A DNA stretch of 6,314 nt from Leptospiraceae bacterium. GTDB lineage: Bacteria; Spirochaetota; Leptospiria; Leptospirales; Leptonemataceae. The stretch is taken from NCBI GenBank assembly GCA_020440935.1, contig JAGRNC010000154.1, forward strand, positions 1 to 6,314. Direction: 5' to 3'. Below the pieces are notes generated by a model. The model saw only the letters and a program-made list of their open reading frames with translations, ran no database searches and was not told the DNA's origin. A program made the position numbers and the translations under genes. Below, piece after piece: positions 1-6,314 of this stretch (positions within the stretch are counted from its first letter, which is position 1; each line of letters opens with the position of its first letter).

Positions 1-84
1 CACTGGTCACAACACCCCTACTTCTTTTATTGGCTCGGGGACGATCCAGCCACTCTATTAGTCCGAAAGGAAATTGTACGATAG
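1..84 (+). CDS. Possible 3' end of an upstream gene (partial)
   Basis: Frame 1 is open from the left edge to a TAG at 82-84, giving 27 residues that include HWSQHPYFFYWLGDDP and end in VRKEIVR. The mix of aromatic, acidic and basic residues looks like a genuine protein C-terminus, and the direction fits the four genes that follow. The piece is too short to recognise a family, and frame 3 and one minus-strand frame are also open here, so this may be chance. Bases 85-145 hold only the ribosome binding site of the next gene. Confidence 0.3.
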   Translation, partial: HWSQHPYFFYWLGDDPATLLVRKEIVR

Positions 85-132
85 ACAACATTGGAGTTGC
101 CAGCAATCGACCCGTACCAACTGATCTACGTC

Positions 133-137
133 GGAGA
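133..137 (+). promoter_or_regulatory. Ribosome binding site of the lipoprotein gene
   Basis: GGAGA lies here, with eight bases between it and the ATG at 146. It is the clearest Shine-Dalgarno sequence in the window and supports the 146 start, which also places a signal peptide right at the N-terminus. Confidence 0.6.
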
Positions 138-145
138 CTCACAAC

Positions 146-784
146 ATGCGCACAAATACCCTGATTGCATACACCACAGTACTATTCCTTGCACTCTGTA
201 GCGGACCGGACCAGGGACCAGAAGCAAAACCGTCGAGTAATGCCGAAGAAGCGCCGGATGCCACAGAGGTACACATTCAATCGGTGCGCCGCGTATATGG
301 AGAAGCCATGAAGGCGCCGCTAAGTAAAATCGAATTCGAATGCGAGGAGGAGCCATACCTGGGCGAAATCCAGATGCGAAAGAAAGACGGCAAACTGATC
401 TGGATTAGCTACTCGGGAGGCTACGAACATGGAGCCACAACGTACGAAGCGTTGATCGACAACGGAGAGGTGATCTTTGCGATGAAAGAGGAAAGCTCCT
501 GGAATTTTGACATCGATCATCCCGCAGGCGATGATGGTGTAGGTTTTACGGTGGATAGCGCGGTCCAGGATCGCTACTATTTCATGGATGGCGAGGTACT
601 TCGCGCCCTGCGAAAGGAAGCCGAGGCAAAATCCTTTAAGAAAGAGACTCTCGATAAGAAGCTAAATGCCGCTCCCAATCGCCCGAATCCTTCTCCGGAG
701 GGCCCGGAAGTGCTTTCCAAAGTCAATGCACTGCTCCGGGCACTCAAAGAAAACAATCTGAAATCTACCTATTGCGGCCTGTAG
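146..784 (+). CDS. Putative secreted lipoprotein, function unknown
   Basis: This 212-residue protein begins with a short basic/polar segment (MRTNT) and a hydrophobic stretch (residues 6-17), followed by LALC with Cys18 as the likely lipidation site. Leu at -1 is unusual for the general lipobox but tolerated by the looser spirochaetal one. Residues 19-41 are a Pro/Ser/Glu-rich tether typical of lipoproteins. The body (about 42-160) alternates acidic and aromatic strands and ends in RYYFMDGEVLRALRKEAE (143-160), a pattern I associate with small uncharacterised bacterial lipoproteins. The tail is Lys- and Pro-rich and contains Cys210. No catalytic motif is visible. It is probably anchored in the outer or inner membrane facing the periplasm. 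The next gene starts 3 bases after its stop, so the two are likely co-transcribed and the lipoprotein could report to that membrane regulator; this is inference. Expression is certain in neither level nor condition. Confidence 0.75.
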   Translation: MRTNTLIAYTTVLFLALCSGPDQGPEAKPSSNAEEAPDATEVHIQSVRRVYGEAMKAPLSKIEFECEEEPYLGEIQMRKKDGKLIWISYSGGYEHGATTYEALIDNGEVIFAMKEESSWNFDIDHPAGDDGVGFTVDSAVQDRYYFMDGEVLRALRKEAEAKSFKKETLDKKLNAAPNRPNPSPEGPEVLSKVNALLRALKENNLKSTYCGL

Positions 785-787
785 AAT

Positions 788-1873
788 GTGAATTCCCTGG
801 CGGGCGTACTATTTATCTGCGGTCTGGGCGCCAGCCTCTATGGCGCCGTCGGGATTCTGGCGATAAAGCCGCGAAGCCGGGCTCAATTCTTCGCCGCAGT
901 TCTCCTTTTGTTGGCTGCTATCGGAATGATCCCGCCATATATTTTCACTATTAATCCTAAGACATTCTTGGAAAGCCAGTCCTTGATTTCTATCCTGGTG
1001 TGGACGCAGTACCTTCTTGGTCCAACATTGCTGACCTACGTCATTAGTCTGCCCGAACCGACTCTATCCGGTCGCTGGCCAACTCTTCCCCCGCAGACTC
1101 GCATTCCCAGAATTGTTTTTATCTTTTACTGGTTAGTGCCGGCTGCAGCGCTACTGTTCCTTCCGGTATTGCTCTTTCCATTCTCGAAGGTTCATTTTCC
1201 GTTCGCAGAATTTCTGCATTGGTATGCGGCCGGAAGCGTTCTATCGCTATTTATCATGTCGAGCCATTCTCTGCGTCTTACCTATCGAAATACCGGAAAA
1301 GAAAGTCCAGTGACCCGCAAGCCCCTGACAAACCCTTTGTCTCTGTTTCTACTGCTACTGAGCGCAGATTTACTGATTGTATTAATCGGAATGAACGTGT
1401 ATCCAATGGCGGCGCAAGCCGGGAATTTGTTTGCCGTCATTCTGATTATCGGATTCGGCTTGTTGCTGCAGCGCCGTCCCACCATGATCGGGATCCGACA
1501 TATTCCGTTCAATTCGCAGGTGCGCCGGGAATTCGTCTCCAACGAAATGGAGGAGCGCCTCGATAGCTTTATGGTTCAGGAGCAGCCCTACCTCGATGAA
1601 GACCTTTCGCGCGCCCGGCTGGCCCAAATGCTCGAAGTATCGGAGAAGACGCTCACAGCAATCATACATGATCGGAAAGGAATGAATTTCAACAATTACC
1701 TTAATCACCTCCGAATTAAGGAAGCCCGCCGATTGCTAAGCGAAATACCCAACCGATCCATTCTAAACGTTACCTATGCTTGTGGCTTCAATTCCAGGTC
1801 TGCGTTTTACGAAGCCTTTAAAAGAGAGACCGGCCTTTCGCCTGGTGAGTATCGCAGGGCCCGGACAGAATAG
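788..1873 (+). CDS. Seven-helix membrane protein with C-terminal AraC-type DNA-binding domain
   Basis: This 361-residue protein is a one-component regulator. Seven hydrophobic segments lie near residues 3-26, 32-55, 64-88, 107-132, 138-160, 182-207 and 212-228. A linker of about 28 residues follows, then an AraC/XylS double helix-turn-helix (about 256-358). The first unit contains DLSRARLAQMLEVSEKTL; the second contains the family signature around ILNVTYACGFNSRSAFYEAF and ends in GLSPGEYRR. Such proteins would sense a membrane or envelope signal and bind DNA from the inner membrane; this class is common in Leptospira and Bacteroidetes, and its signals are mostly unknown. The start is GTG, 3 bases past the lipoprotein stop, with no clear Shine-Dalgarno, which suggests translational coupling. 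An ATG at 786 is in another frame. The target genes are unknown; autoregulation of this operon is a reasonable guess. Confidence 0.9.
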   Translation: MNSLAGVLFICGLGASLYGAVGILAIKPRSRAQFFAAVLLLLAAIGMIPPYIFTINPKTFLESQSLISILVWTQYLLGPTLLTYVISLPEPTLSGRWPTLPPQTRIPRIVFIFYWLVPAAALLFLPVLLFPFSKVHFPFAEFLHWYAAGSVLSLFIMSSHSLRLTYRNTGKESPVTRKPLTNPLSLFLLLLSADLLIVLIGMNVYPMAAQAGNLFAVILIIGFGLLLQRRPTMIGIRHIPFNSQVRREFVSNEMEERLDSFMVQEQPYLDEDLSRARLAQMLEVSEKTLTAIIHDRKGMNFNNYLNHLRIKEARRLLSEIPNRSILNVTYACGFNSRSAFYEAFKRETGLSPGEYRRARTE

Positions 1874-1961
1874 CCGGCGCGTTAGCTATCTTCCGTCCAA
1901 AAAACTGTCCAGAATCCGGCATCCGGACGACAATCCGCGGCTGCCGTGGCATTCTGATAGC

Positions 1962-2726
1962 ATGCGAATACAATTATTTGAATTCACCGACCTAGCCTGG
2001 TACCCAGGCTTTCTGAAACGACCCATTCAGGAATACCTGGATTTCGTTTCCATGAAATTCGACATCTTCGCTCCGGTACTACCACTGTTGGAACAGGCGC
2101 TCAATGAGAGCGGACAAGACCGAGTCGTCGATCTGGGTTCTGGCGCTGGCGGTGGGTTGCTGCCGTTCTGGAAATCATTGAAAGAAAAACGCCCCGACCT
2201 TAGCATCGTATTGAGCGATAAATTCCCGGTGTCCGTAGGCGCAGAATTCGACGATGATGGTATCGAATACTGGAAAGAATCTGTGGATGCATGCGAAGTC
2301 CCCGATGCGATCGACGGTTACCGCACCCTGTTTACCGTTGCCCACCATTTTCCACCCGCGCAACTTAAGAGCGTCCTGCAAAATGCTCGAGATCGGCGCA
2401 AGCCTATCGCCATTTTCGAACCCACGCAGAGGAAATTTGCTCAGATTGTGGGGATGCTGTTCATCGTACCACTTCTTGCATTGGTTACGATGGTCCGAAT
2501 CCGCCCCCGGAGTCTCTCCAGGATTTTCTTTACCTATTTCGTGCCTATCATTCCTGTCACAATACTCTGGGATGGCCTGGTTTCCGTTTTGCGATCCTAT
2601 CACCCCAGGGAACTCCTGGCCCTCGCCGCGGCCACCAGTGGCCCCGGCTATGATTGGCAGGCAGGGCTGGCCACAGGAACTCGAAGTCGAATTACATACC
2701 TAATCGGACGGCCGGAATCTGATTAA
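1962..2726 (+). CDS. Class I SAM-dependent methyltransferase-like protein with membrane tail
   Basis: The 254-residue product has the class I methyltransferase nucleotide-binding loop VVDLGSGAGGG (55-65). The acidic residue of the second strand is in IVLSDKFP (Asp86). A TLFTVAHHF segment (122-130) matches motif IV and is followed by PPAQLKSVLQNA, and AIFEPTQRKF lies at 150-159. Two hydrophobic segments follow (about 162-178 and 189-209), then WDGLVSVLRSYHPREL (203-218), a stretch I recall in related uncharacterised methyltransferases. It probably acts at the inner membrane; the substrate (lipid, quinone or small molecule) cannot be told from sequence. The reading frame is open back to 1776 inside the regulator gene, but the upstream 62 residues are low-complexity and basic and the conserved part starts at the ATG at 1962. 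That ATG has no good Shine-Dalgarno. The gene lies 88 bases after the regulator and may share its transcript. Confidence 0.8.
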   Translation: MRIQLFEFTDLAWYPGFLKRPIQEYLDFVSMKFDIFAPVLPLLEQALNESGQDRVVDLGSGAGGGLLPFWKSLKEKRPDLSIVLSDKFPVSVGAEFDDDGIEYWKESVDACEVPDAIDGYRTLFTVAHHFPPAQLKSVLQNARDRRKPIAIFEPTQRKFAQIVGMLFIVPLLALVTMVRIRPRSLSRIFFTYFVPIIPVTILWDGLVSVLRSYHPRELLALAAATSGPGYDWQAGLATGTRSRITYLIGRPESD

Positions 2727-2792
2727 CGATTCTGGTCTGCGCACAAGAACCGATGGACTTCTTGAATCCAGGGCAAACCCGCTAAATCCTGG

Positions 2793-2820
2793 TTGTCAAC
2801 CCGCCGAACTTGCTTACAAT
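2793..2820 (+). promoter_or_regulatory. Sigma70-type promoter for the LysM gene
   Basis: TTGTCA (2793-2798) and TACAAT (2815-2820) are separated by 16 bases. Each differs from consensus at one position. The start of transcription would fall near 2827, only about 9 bases before the ATG at 2836, so the mRNA would be almost leaderless. The GGGGG at 2821-2825 would then lie upstream of the transcript start and not serve as a ribosome binding site. A weak CCAGG/CCTGG inverted repeat (2768-2772/2788-2792) abuts the -35 box. Confidence 0.55.
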
Positions 2821-2835
2821 GGGGGCCCTGTCGCT

Positions 2836-3813
2836 ATGGATGCTCAATTTTTAAATACTAGAATCGTAAAGGCTTTTCGTCATGTGGCCCCCCTGGAACT
2901 GCCAGAGCAACCCGTACATGCTATCAAAGGATTGAGCGAGCATGATGGCGAACTACTGTACGAATCATTCTGGGTGAAAACCATTCGCGATCTTGCGGAT
3001 CTGAAGTTTGTGCACTGGGCTCAGGAAATCTGCGCCCTGCGCGACGTGCCGCAGGAGAAAATCGACATGAGCGGTTTTCGCGACAAACTAAACAAAGCAT
3101 ACGAGCAGACTTCCATCAAGGTGCTGATGAAGTCCCCGGTCCACGTGCTGCAGGGATTGAGCGAAGGCGATGCCGATCGATTGGAAGAAGCGTTCCGCAT
3201 TCACTCGGTAAAAGATCTGGCCAATCTCAAATTTGCCCGATACGCTCAAGAGATCTGCGGGGAAGCATACAAAGATTTAAGCGCCCCTATTCGAAAGCCC
3301 GGAAATCATGGGGTATCAAAACGAACCGCAAAATCCGGTAGTCGGTTCACAGCGCTACTGCTGCTGCTCGGCACAGTGCTGGTAATCTGTATTATTTCTT
3401 TCTTTTGGCCATTTGGCCTGAGCTGGCTGGAAAAGAAAAATCCAGCGGCGAATTCTCCAGATTCTTCCACAGCCCGGCAAACCGAATCCGCCGATGACCA
3501 TTCTTCAGATCGTTCGAATCCGAGCGACCTGGCGGATCCGGCGGACCAGACGGAATCGGAGGTAGAAAGGAACGGCCAGGATTCAGCGGATTCTGCCAAC
3601 TCCAATCCATCGGCCGACCCAAATTCGGAAGAAAGGTTGAATGGAGACGGCACTGAGTACCATGTTCAGGCCGGGGATACGCTCAGCGATATCAGCAAGC
3701 GGCTTTTTGGAACAACCAAACGATGGCCCGAGATTTACGAACTGAATCGTGCCCAGCTCAAGGATCCAGGAAAGATCTATCCCGGGACTACTCTTCGAAT
3801 TCCAGCGAGGTAG
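2836..3813 (+). CDS. Membrane-anchored protein with duplicated helical repeat and C-terminal LysM domain
   Basis: The 325-residue protein has four parts. Residues 25-66 and 100-141 are two copies of a 42-residue module with 22 identical positions, sharing PVH, GLSE, DLA, LKF and AQEIC; the layout (GLSE..D...L...F.I.S..DLA.L) resembles helix-hairpin-helix or DUF4332-like modules. A basic stretch (153-170) precedes one membrane helix (about 171-194). Residues 200-273 form a Ser/Asp/Glu/Asn-rich linker. A complete LysM domain occupies about 275-323 (YHVQAGDTLSDISKRLFG to GTTLRIP). The positive-inside rule puts the repeats in the cytoplasm and LysM in the periplasm, where LysM domains bind peptidoglycan. 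The role is unknown; tying a cytoplasmic partner to the cell wall is a fair inference. Its last 37 bases overlap the convergent cyclase gene. The start ATG fits the promoter just upstream, and no earlier in-frame start is plausible. Confidence 0.85.
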   Translation: MDAQFLNTRIVKAFRHVAPLELPEQPVHAIKGLSEHDGELLYESFWVKTIRDLADLKFVHWAQEICALRDVPQEKIDMSGFRDKLNKAYEQTSIKVLMKSPVHVLQGLSEGDADRLEEAFRIHSVKDLANLKFARYAQEICGEAYKDLSAPIRKPGNHGVSKRTAKSGSRFTALLLLLGTVLVICIISFFWPFGLSWLEKKNPAANSPDSSTARQTESADDHSSDRSNPSDLADPADQTESEVERNGQDSADSANSNPSADPNSEERLNGDGTEYHVQAGDTLSDISKRLFGTTKRWPEIYELNRAQLKDPGKIYPGTTLRIPAR

Positions 3814-4940
3814 GCAACGATTTCGGTTCCCTTCCCTTTGAGCTGTAGCCTGTATCTTCGCGAAGGGGCCGTCCGAAGGGTTAGAGCGTCGCGAAATTCT
3901 TGCGAGTACAGGATTCCAGAGGCGGGACAGACCGATTGCAGGCGCGATGCCGTATTGATTACATCGCCAATCAACGTCTGTTCTTTGCGTACGTAGTTGC
4001 CCACGGTTCCGGAAATGGCCGAACCAGCATGCAAACCAATGCGAAATTCGAGCTTCTGGTCTATAGGCTGCTTTTCGGAAATCTCTCGGGATTGTTGCTG
4101 TATTTCCAGAGCAGATCGAAAACCAGCGTCCGCATCATCAAAGGTAGCGAGAATGGCATCACCGATGAACTTATTGATATCTCCGCCATTATGAAAAATA
4201 GTAGCGATGAAGGAATCGTAGTACCGATTCAACGTTTCTAGAACCTGGTCGGGTTCATTCTTCTCGGAATAGCTGGTAAAGCCCTTCGCATCCATGAAAA
4301 GCACATAGGCCGGAATGCGTTCGTCTTCAATGGAAAATGATTCCGGCCCCTGGGTGCCCTGCAATCGACTCCAGGTATTGGATGGAAGGTAGGTTTTCAG
4401 GATGTTTTCAAAAAGAATTGTACGTTCGGCGGTATTGGCCAGATCGTACATCACAGCATCTTTCTCCAGCATATCCATGAGCACCCGGGCCAGAGACCGC
4501 AGCTGAAAGCATTGTTCTTCGCTGAGCCCATGCACTTCGGTATCGATTACGCAAAGAGTCCCCACGGGCATACCCTCGCTGGAAACCAGCTGGAATCCCG
4601 AATAGGAACCAATGTGGGGATCTCCAGTGACCAGCGGATTATCCGCAAATCGCGCATCTGCCCGCACATCGGGCACAAGCAAAGGCTCGTCTTGATTAAT
4701 TGCATGGGCGCAAAAGGAAACGCGTCGCGGAGTTTCCGATTCGTCCAGGCCCAGGGAGGATTTGAACCACTGCCGATTGGAGTCTACAAGCGAAATCAGA
4801 GCAATGGGAGTCCCCGCAATGCTTGCTGCAATTTCAGTGAGCCGATCGTATCGCTGGTCCCGATCGGTATCGAGAATGCGCAGGCGAACCAGCGCCTGCA
4901 TCCTTAGAGATTCGTTGGAGGGTATATCGGGTGCTTGCAT
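3777..4940 (-). CDS. GAF domain-containing class III adenylate cyclase
   Basis: The 387-residue soluble protein would make cyclic AMP from ATP. An N-terminal GAF domain (about 17-160) carries the hallmarks FCAHAI (76-81), DARFADNPLV (95-104) and GTLCVID (127-133). A linker with TYLPSNTWSRL (183-193) leads to the class III catalytic domain (about 208-378). The catalytic set looks complete: metal-binding Asp217 (FMDAKGFT) and Asp261 (KFIGD), substrate-selecting Lys257 and Thr322, and transition-state Asn329 and Arg333 (INTASR). The Lys/Thr pair is the adenylate-specific type of cyanobacterial CyaB-like enzymes, not the Glu/Cys type of guanylate cyclases. The GAF ligand is unknown and could be a cyclic nucleotide or other small molecule. 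TAG lies immediately before a TTG (4946), so only TTG 4946 or ATG 4940 can start the protein; I prefer ATG. No Shine-Dalgarno is visible for either. It lies 257 bases downstream of the isocitrate dehydrogenase gene on the same strand. Confidence 0.9.
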   Translation of the reverse strand: MQAPDIPSNESLRMQALVRLRILDTDRDQRYDRLTEIAASIAGTPIALISLVDSNRQWFKSSLGLDESETPRRVSFCAHAINQDEPLLVPDVRADARFADNPLVTGDPHIGSYSGFQLVSSEGMPVGTLCVIDTEVHGLSEEQCFQLRSLARVLMDMLEKDAVMYDLANTAERTILFENILKTYLPSNTWSRLQGTQGPESFSIEDERIPAYVLFMDAKGFTSYSEKNEPDQVLETLNRYYDSFIATIFHNGGDINKFIGDAILATFDDADAGFRSALEIQQQSREISEKQPIDQKLEFRIGLHAGSAISGTVGNYVRKEQTLIGDVINTASRLQSVCPASGILYSQEFRDALTLRTAPSRRYRLQLKGKGTEIVAYLAGIRRVVPG

Positions 4941-5146
4941 CGACAACTATGGAATGTCTTGGAATTGCTATTAATAGACGAGCAGGTCCACCGATTTTTC
5001 GCCAATTTCCGTCTCCCTTTGGACGAATTTCAAACCAGCATTTCTGTTCCAGAGTTTAGACAGGAAAGAAATAGCAAAAGCATGAATCGTCCGGGAAAGC
5101 GGGTTTTTGATGGTCGATTGTTTGCTTCCCAGAACTTTCAGCGATG

Positions 5147-5187
5147 CTACCCACTTCGCACGCTCAATGAGCGATGGAAGTGGGTGC
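5147..5187 (-). terminator. Hairpin just after the isocitrate dehydrogenase stop, possible terminator
   Basis: ACCCACTTC (5149-5157) pairs perfectly with GAAGTGGGT (5177-5185). After a 3x3 internal loop, CGCTC (5161-5165) pairs with GAGCG (5169-5173) around an AAT loop. With a one-base bulge at 5148, the outer stem extends by two more pairs. The structure starts about 11 bases after the stop codon on the minus strand, the usual place for a terminator. No T-run follows on that strand, so it may be a Rho-linked terminator or a 3'-end stabiliser. The rest of the spacer (4941-5146) shows no convincing gene or promoter. Confidence 0.5.
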
Positions 5188-5197
5188 TTTACGAGTT

Positions 5198-6314
5198 CTA
5201 GAGAGCGGCCAGAATGTCGTTGAACTTCTTGCTGGGACGCATGGCTTTCTCCGCCAGATTAAAGTCGGGCTTAAAATATCCGCCAATATCGATTTGGGAT
5301 CCCTGCGCTGCATTCAAATCCTGGACGATAGACGCTTCATTCTCGGATAGCTGTTTCGCAATCGGCGCAAATCGCTCCTTTAGCTTTGGATGGTCCGATT
5401 CGGCCAGAGCCTGAGCCCAGTACAGCGCCAGGTAAAAGTGACTTCCGCGATTATCGATCTCGTTCACCTTACGCGATGGGGTTCGATCGTTTTCCAGATA
5501 TTGTCCAATGGCTTTATCCAGAGTGTTTGCCAGAACCTGCGCCGCGTCGTTTTTATAGTTAACGGCCACATGCTCAAAGGAAGCCACTAGAGCACAAAAT
5601 TCGCCCAGCGAATCCCAGCGAAGATGACCTTCGCTCAAGAACTGCTCCACATGTTTTGGCGCGGACCCGCCCGCTCCGGTTTCAAACAGGCCGCCACCAT
5701 TCAAAAGGGGCACGATTGAGAGCATTCTTGCGCTGGTGCCAAGTTCGAGAATGGGAAACAGGTCCGTAAGGTAGTCGCGCAGTACGTTTCCGGTTACAGA
5801 AATTACATCGCGGCCGTTTCGAACATGGCCGCAGGTGAACACCATGGCTTCCTGCGGGCTTAGAATGCGGATATCCAGTCCACTGGCATCGTGTTCCTTA
5901 AGATAAGCGTTCACTTTCTCGATCAGCTGCGCATCGTGGGCGCGGTTGGAATCCAGCCAGAATACGGCCGGGCTGCCGGTGGCTCGAGCACGGTTCACGG
6001 CCAGCTTGACCCAATCCTTGATCGGCTCGTCTTTCACCTGGCACATCCGAAAAATGTCGCCTGACTCCACCTTCTGTTCCAGGAGCACCGCTCCGCTCGC
6101 GTCCACTACTCGAATGGAACCGGATCCTTTGGCTTCAAAAGTCTTGTCGTGCGAACCGTACTCTTCGGCTTTTTGCGCCATCAGACCGACGTTCGCAACA
6201 CTGCCCATGGTAGCTGGATCAAATTGGCCGTTTTTCTGGCAATCCTCAATAATTGCCTGATACATGGTGGCATACGAACGATCCGGAATAACAGCCATGG
6301 TTTCCTGTAATTCG
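5198..6314 (-). CDS. icd: Monomeric NADP-dependent isocitrate dehydrogenase, C-terminal half (partial)
   Basis: This is the C-terminal half of the large (about 740-residue) monomeric isocitrate dehydrogenase, which oxidises isocitrate to 2-oxoglutarate and CO2 with NADP in the cytosolic TCA cycle. Compared from memory with the Azotobacter vinelandii enzyme, the match is continuous and almost gap-free, with stretches such as GLMAQKAEEYGSHDKTFE, SVTGNVLRDYLTDLFPILE and NRGSHFYLALYWAQALA. Key residues are present, numbered from the Met at 6298: Tyr47 (Azotobacter Tyr420), the Asp pair in RDYLTD (175 and 179, equal to 548 and 552), and NADP-contact His216, Arg227 and Arg276 (589, 600 and 649). 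The Met at 6298 is internal: five further in-frame codons (ELQET) run to the window edge without a stop, and about 370 residues are missing to the right. No frameshift or missing active-site residue is seen. The next gene downstream is the cyclase. Confidence 0.96.
   Translation of the reverse strand, partial: ELQETMAVIPDRSYATMYQAIIEDCQKNGQFDPATMGSVANVGLMAQKAEEYGSHDKTFEAKGSGSIRVVDASGAVLLEQKVESGDIFRMCQVKDEPIKDWVKLAVNRARATGSPAVFWLDSNRAHDAQLIEKVNAYLKEHDASGLDIRILSPQEAMVFTCGHVRNGRDVISVTGNVLRDYLTDLFPILELGTSARMLSIVPLLNGGGLFETGAGGSAPKHVEQFLSEGHLRWDSLGEFCALVASFEHVAVNYKNDAAQVLANTLDKAIGQYLENDRTPSRKVNEIDNRGSHFYLALYWAQALAESDHPKLKERFAPIAKQLSENEASIVQDLNAAQGSQIDIGGYFKPDFNLAEKAMRPSKKFNDILAAL

Noticed and set aside
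30..59. Promoter-like TTGGCT-18-TCTATT upstream of the lipoprotein gene
   Set aside because: Both boxes are imperfect and it may lie inside the tail of an upstream gene. The match is not better than chance in this sequence.
2..91. Minus-strand open frame starting MLSIVQFPFGLIEW and running off the left edge
   Set aside because: No ribosome binding site, no recognisable motif, and it competes with an equally open plus-strand frame. Too short to decide.
1776..1961. Upstream extension of the methyltransferase frame, overlapping the regulator gene
   Set aside because: The 62 extra residues lack domain character and start inside the conserved AraC domain coding region. ATG 1962 begins the recognisable protein.
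2175..2703. Long alternative frames on both strands inside the methyltransferase gene
   Set aside because: Shadows of the real gene. Their translations show no domain, signal or coherent hydrophobic pattern.
4971..4976. TATTAA as a -10 box for the cyclase on the minus strand
   Set aside because: It is part of an 8-base AT palindrome, but no acceptable -35 box lies 16-18 bases upstream (AAAAAT at 17).
5030..5083. 17-codon minus-strand frame MLLLFLSCLNSGTEMLV, like a tiny lipoprotein leader
   Set aside because: Hydrophobic start and a Ser-Cys pair are suggestive, but there is no clear ribosome binding site. A frame this short in a spacer is easily chance.
4935..5201. 88-codon plus-strand frame in the spacer between cyclase and dehydrogenase
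   Set aside because: It runs through the terminal hairpin and the cyclase start region, has no ribosome binding site, and has no recognisable features.

Overview
The window carries six gene regions in two opposed blocks. Base composition is balanced (roughly half G+C by eye). Together, a lipoprotein with a loose lipobox, an AraC-type regulator fused to seven membrane helices, a GAF-adenylate cyclase, a membrane-anchored LysM protein and a monomeric isocitrate dehydrogenase suggest a double-membrane bacterium, most likely a free-living member of the Leptospira/Leptonema/Turneriella group of spirochaetes. That placement is inference from gene style; no marker gene is present.

Left block, + strand (1-3813). 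Bases 1-84 may hold the tail of an upstream gene. Next come a small secreted lipoprotein (146-784) and, 3 bases later with a GTG start, a seven-helix membrane protein with a C-terminal AraC DNA-binding domain (788-1873). A SAM-dependent methyltransferase-like protein with two C-terminal membrane helices follows after 88 bases (1962-2726). After a 109-base gap with a good sigma70-type promoter comes a protein with two copies of a helical repeat, one membrane helix, an acidic serine-rich linker and a terminal LysM domain (2836-3813). The lipoprotein and regulator look like one transcription unit, perhaps including the methyltransferase; the LysM gene seems to have its own promoter.

Right block, - strand (3777-6314). 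Transcription runs leftward from the monomeric NADP isocitrate dehydrogenase, of which only the C-terminal half is inside the window (5198 to the right edge). A 257-base spacer with a strong hairpin just after its stop follows, then a GAF-class III adenylate cyclase (3777-4940). The cyclase and LysM gene converge and their coding regions overlap by 37 bases.

No mobile element, CRISPR array, tRNA, rRNA or phage gene is visible. This looks like ordinary chromosomal sequence. The less usual items are the repeat-TM-LysM protein, the lipoprotein/membrane-regulator pair and the membrane-tailed methyltransferase; I see no convincing evidence for a new multi-gene system.
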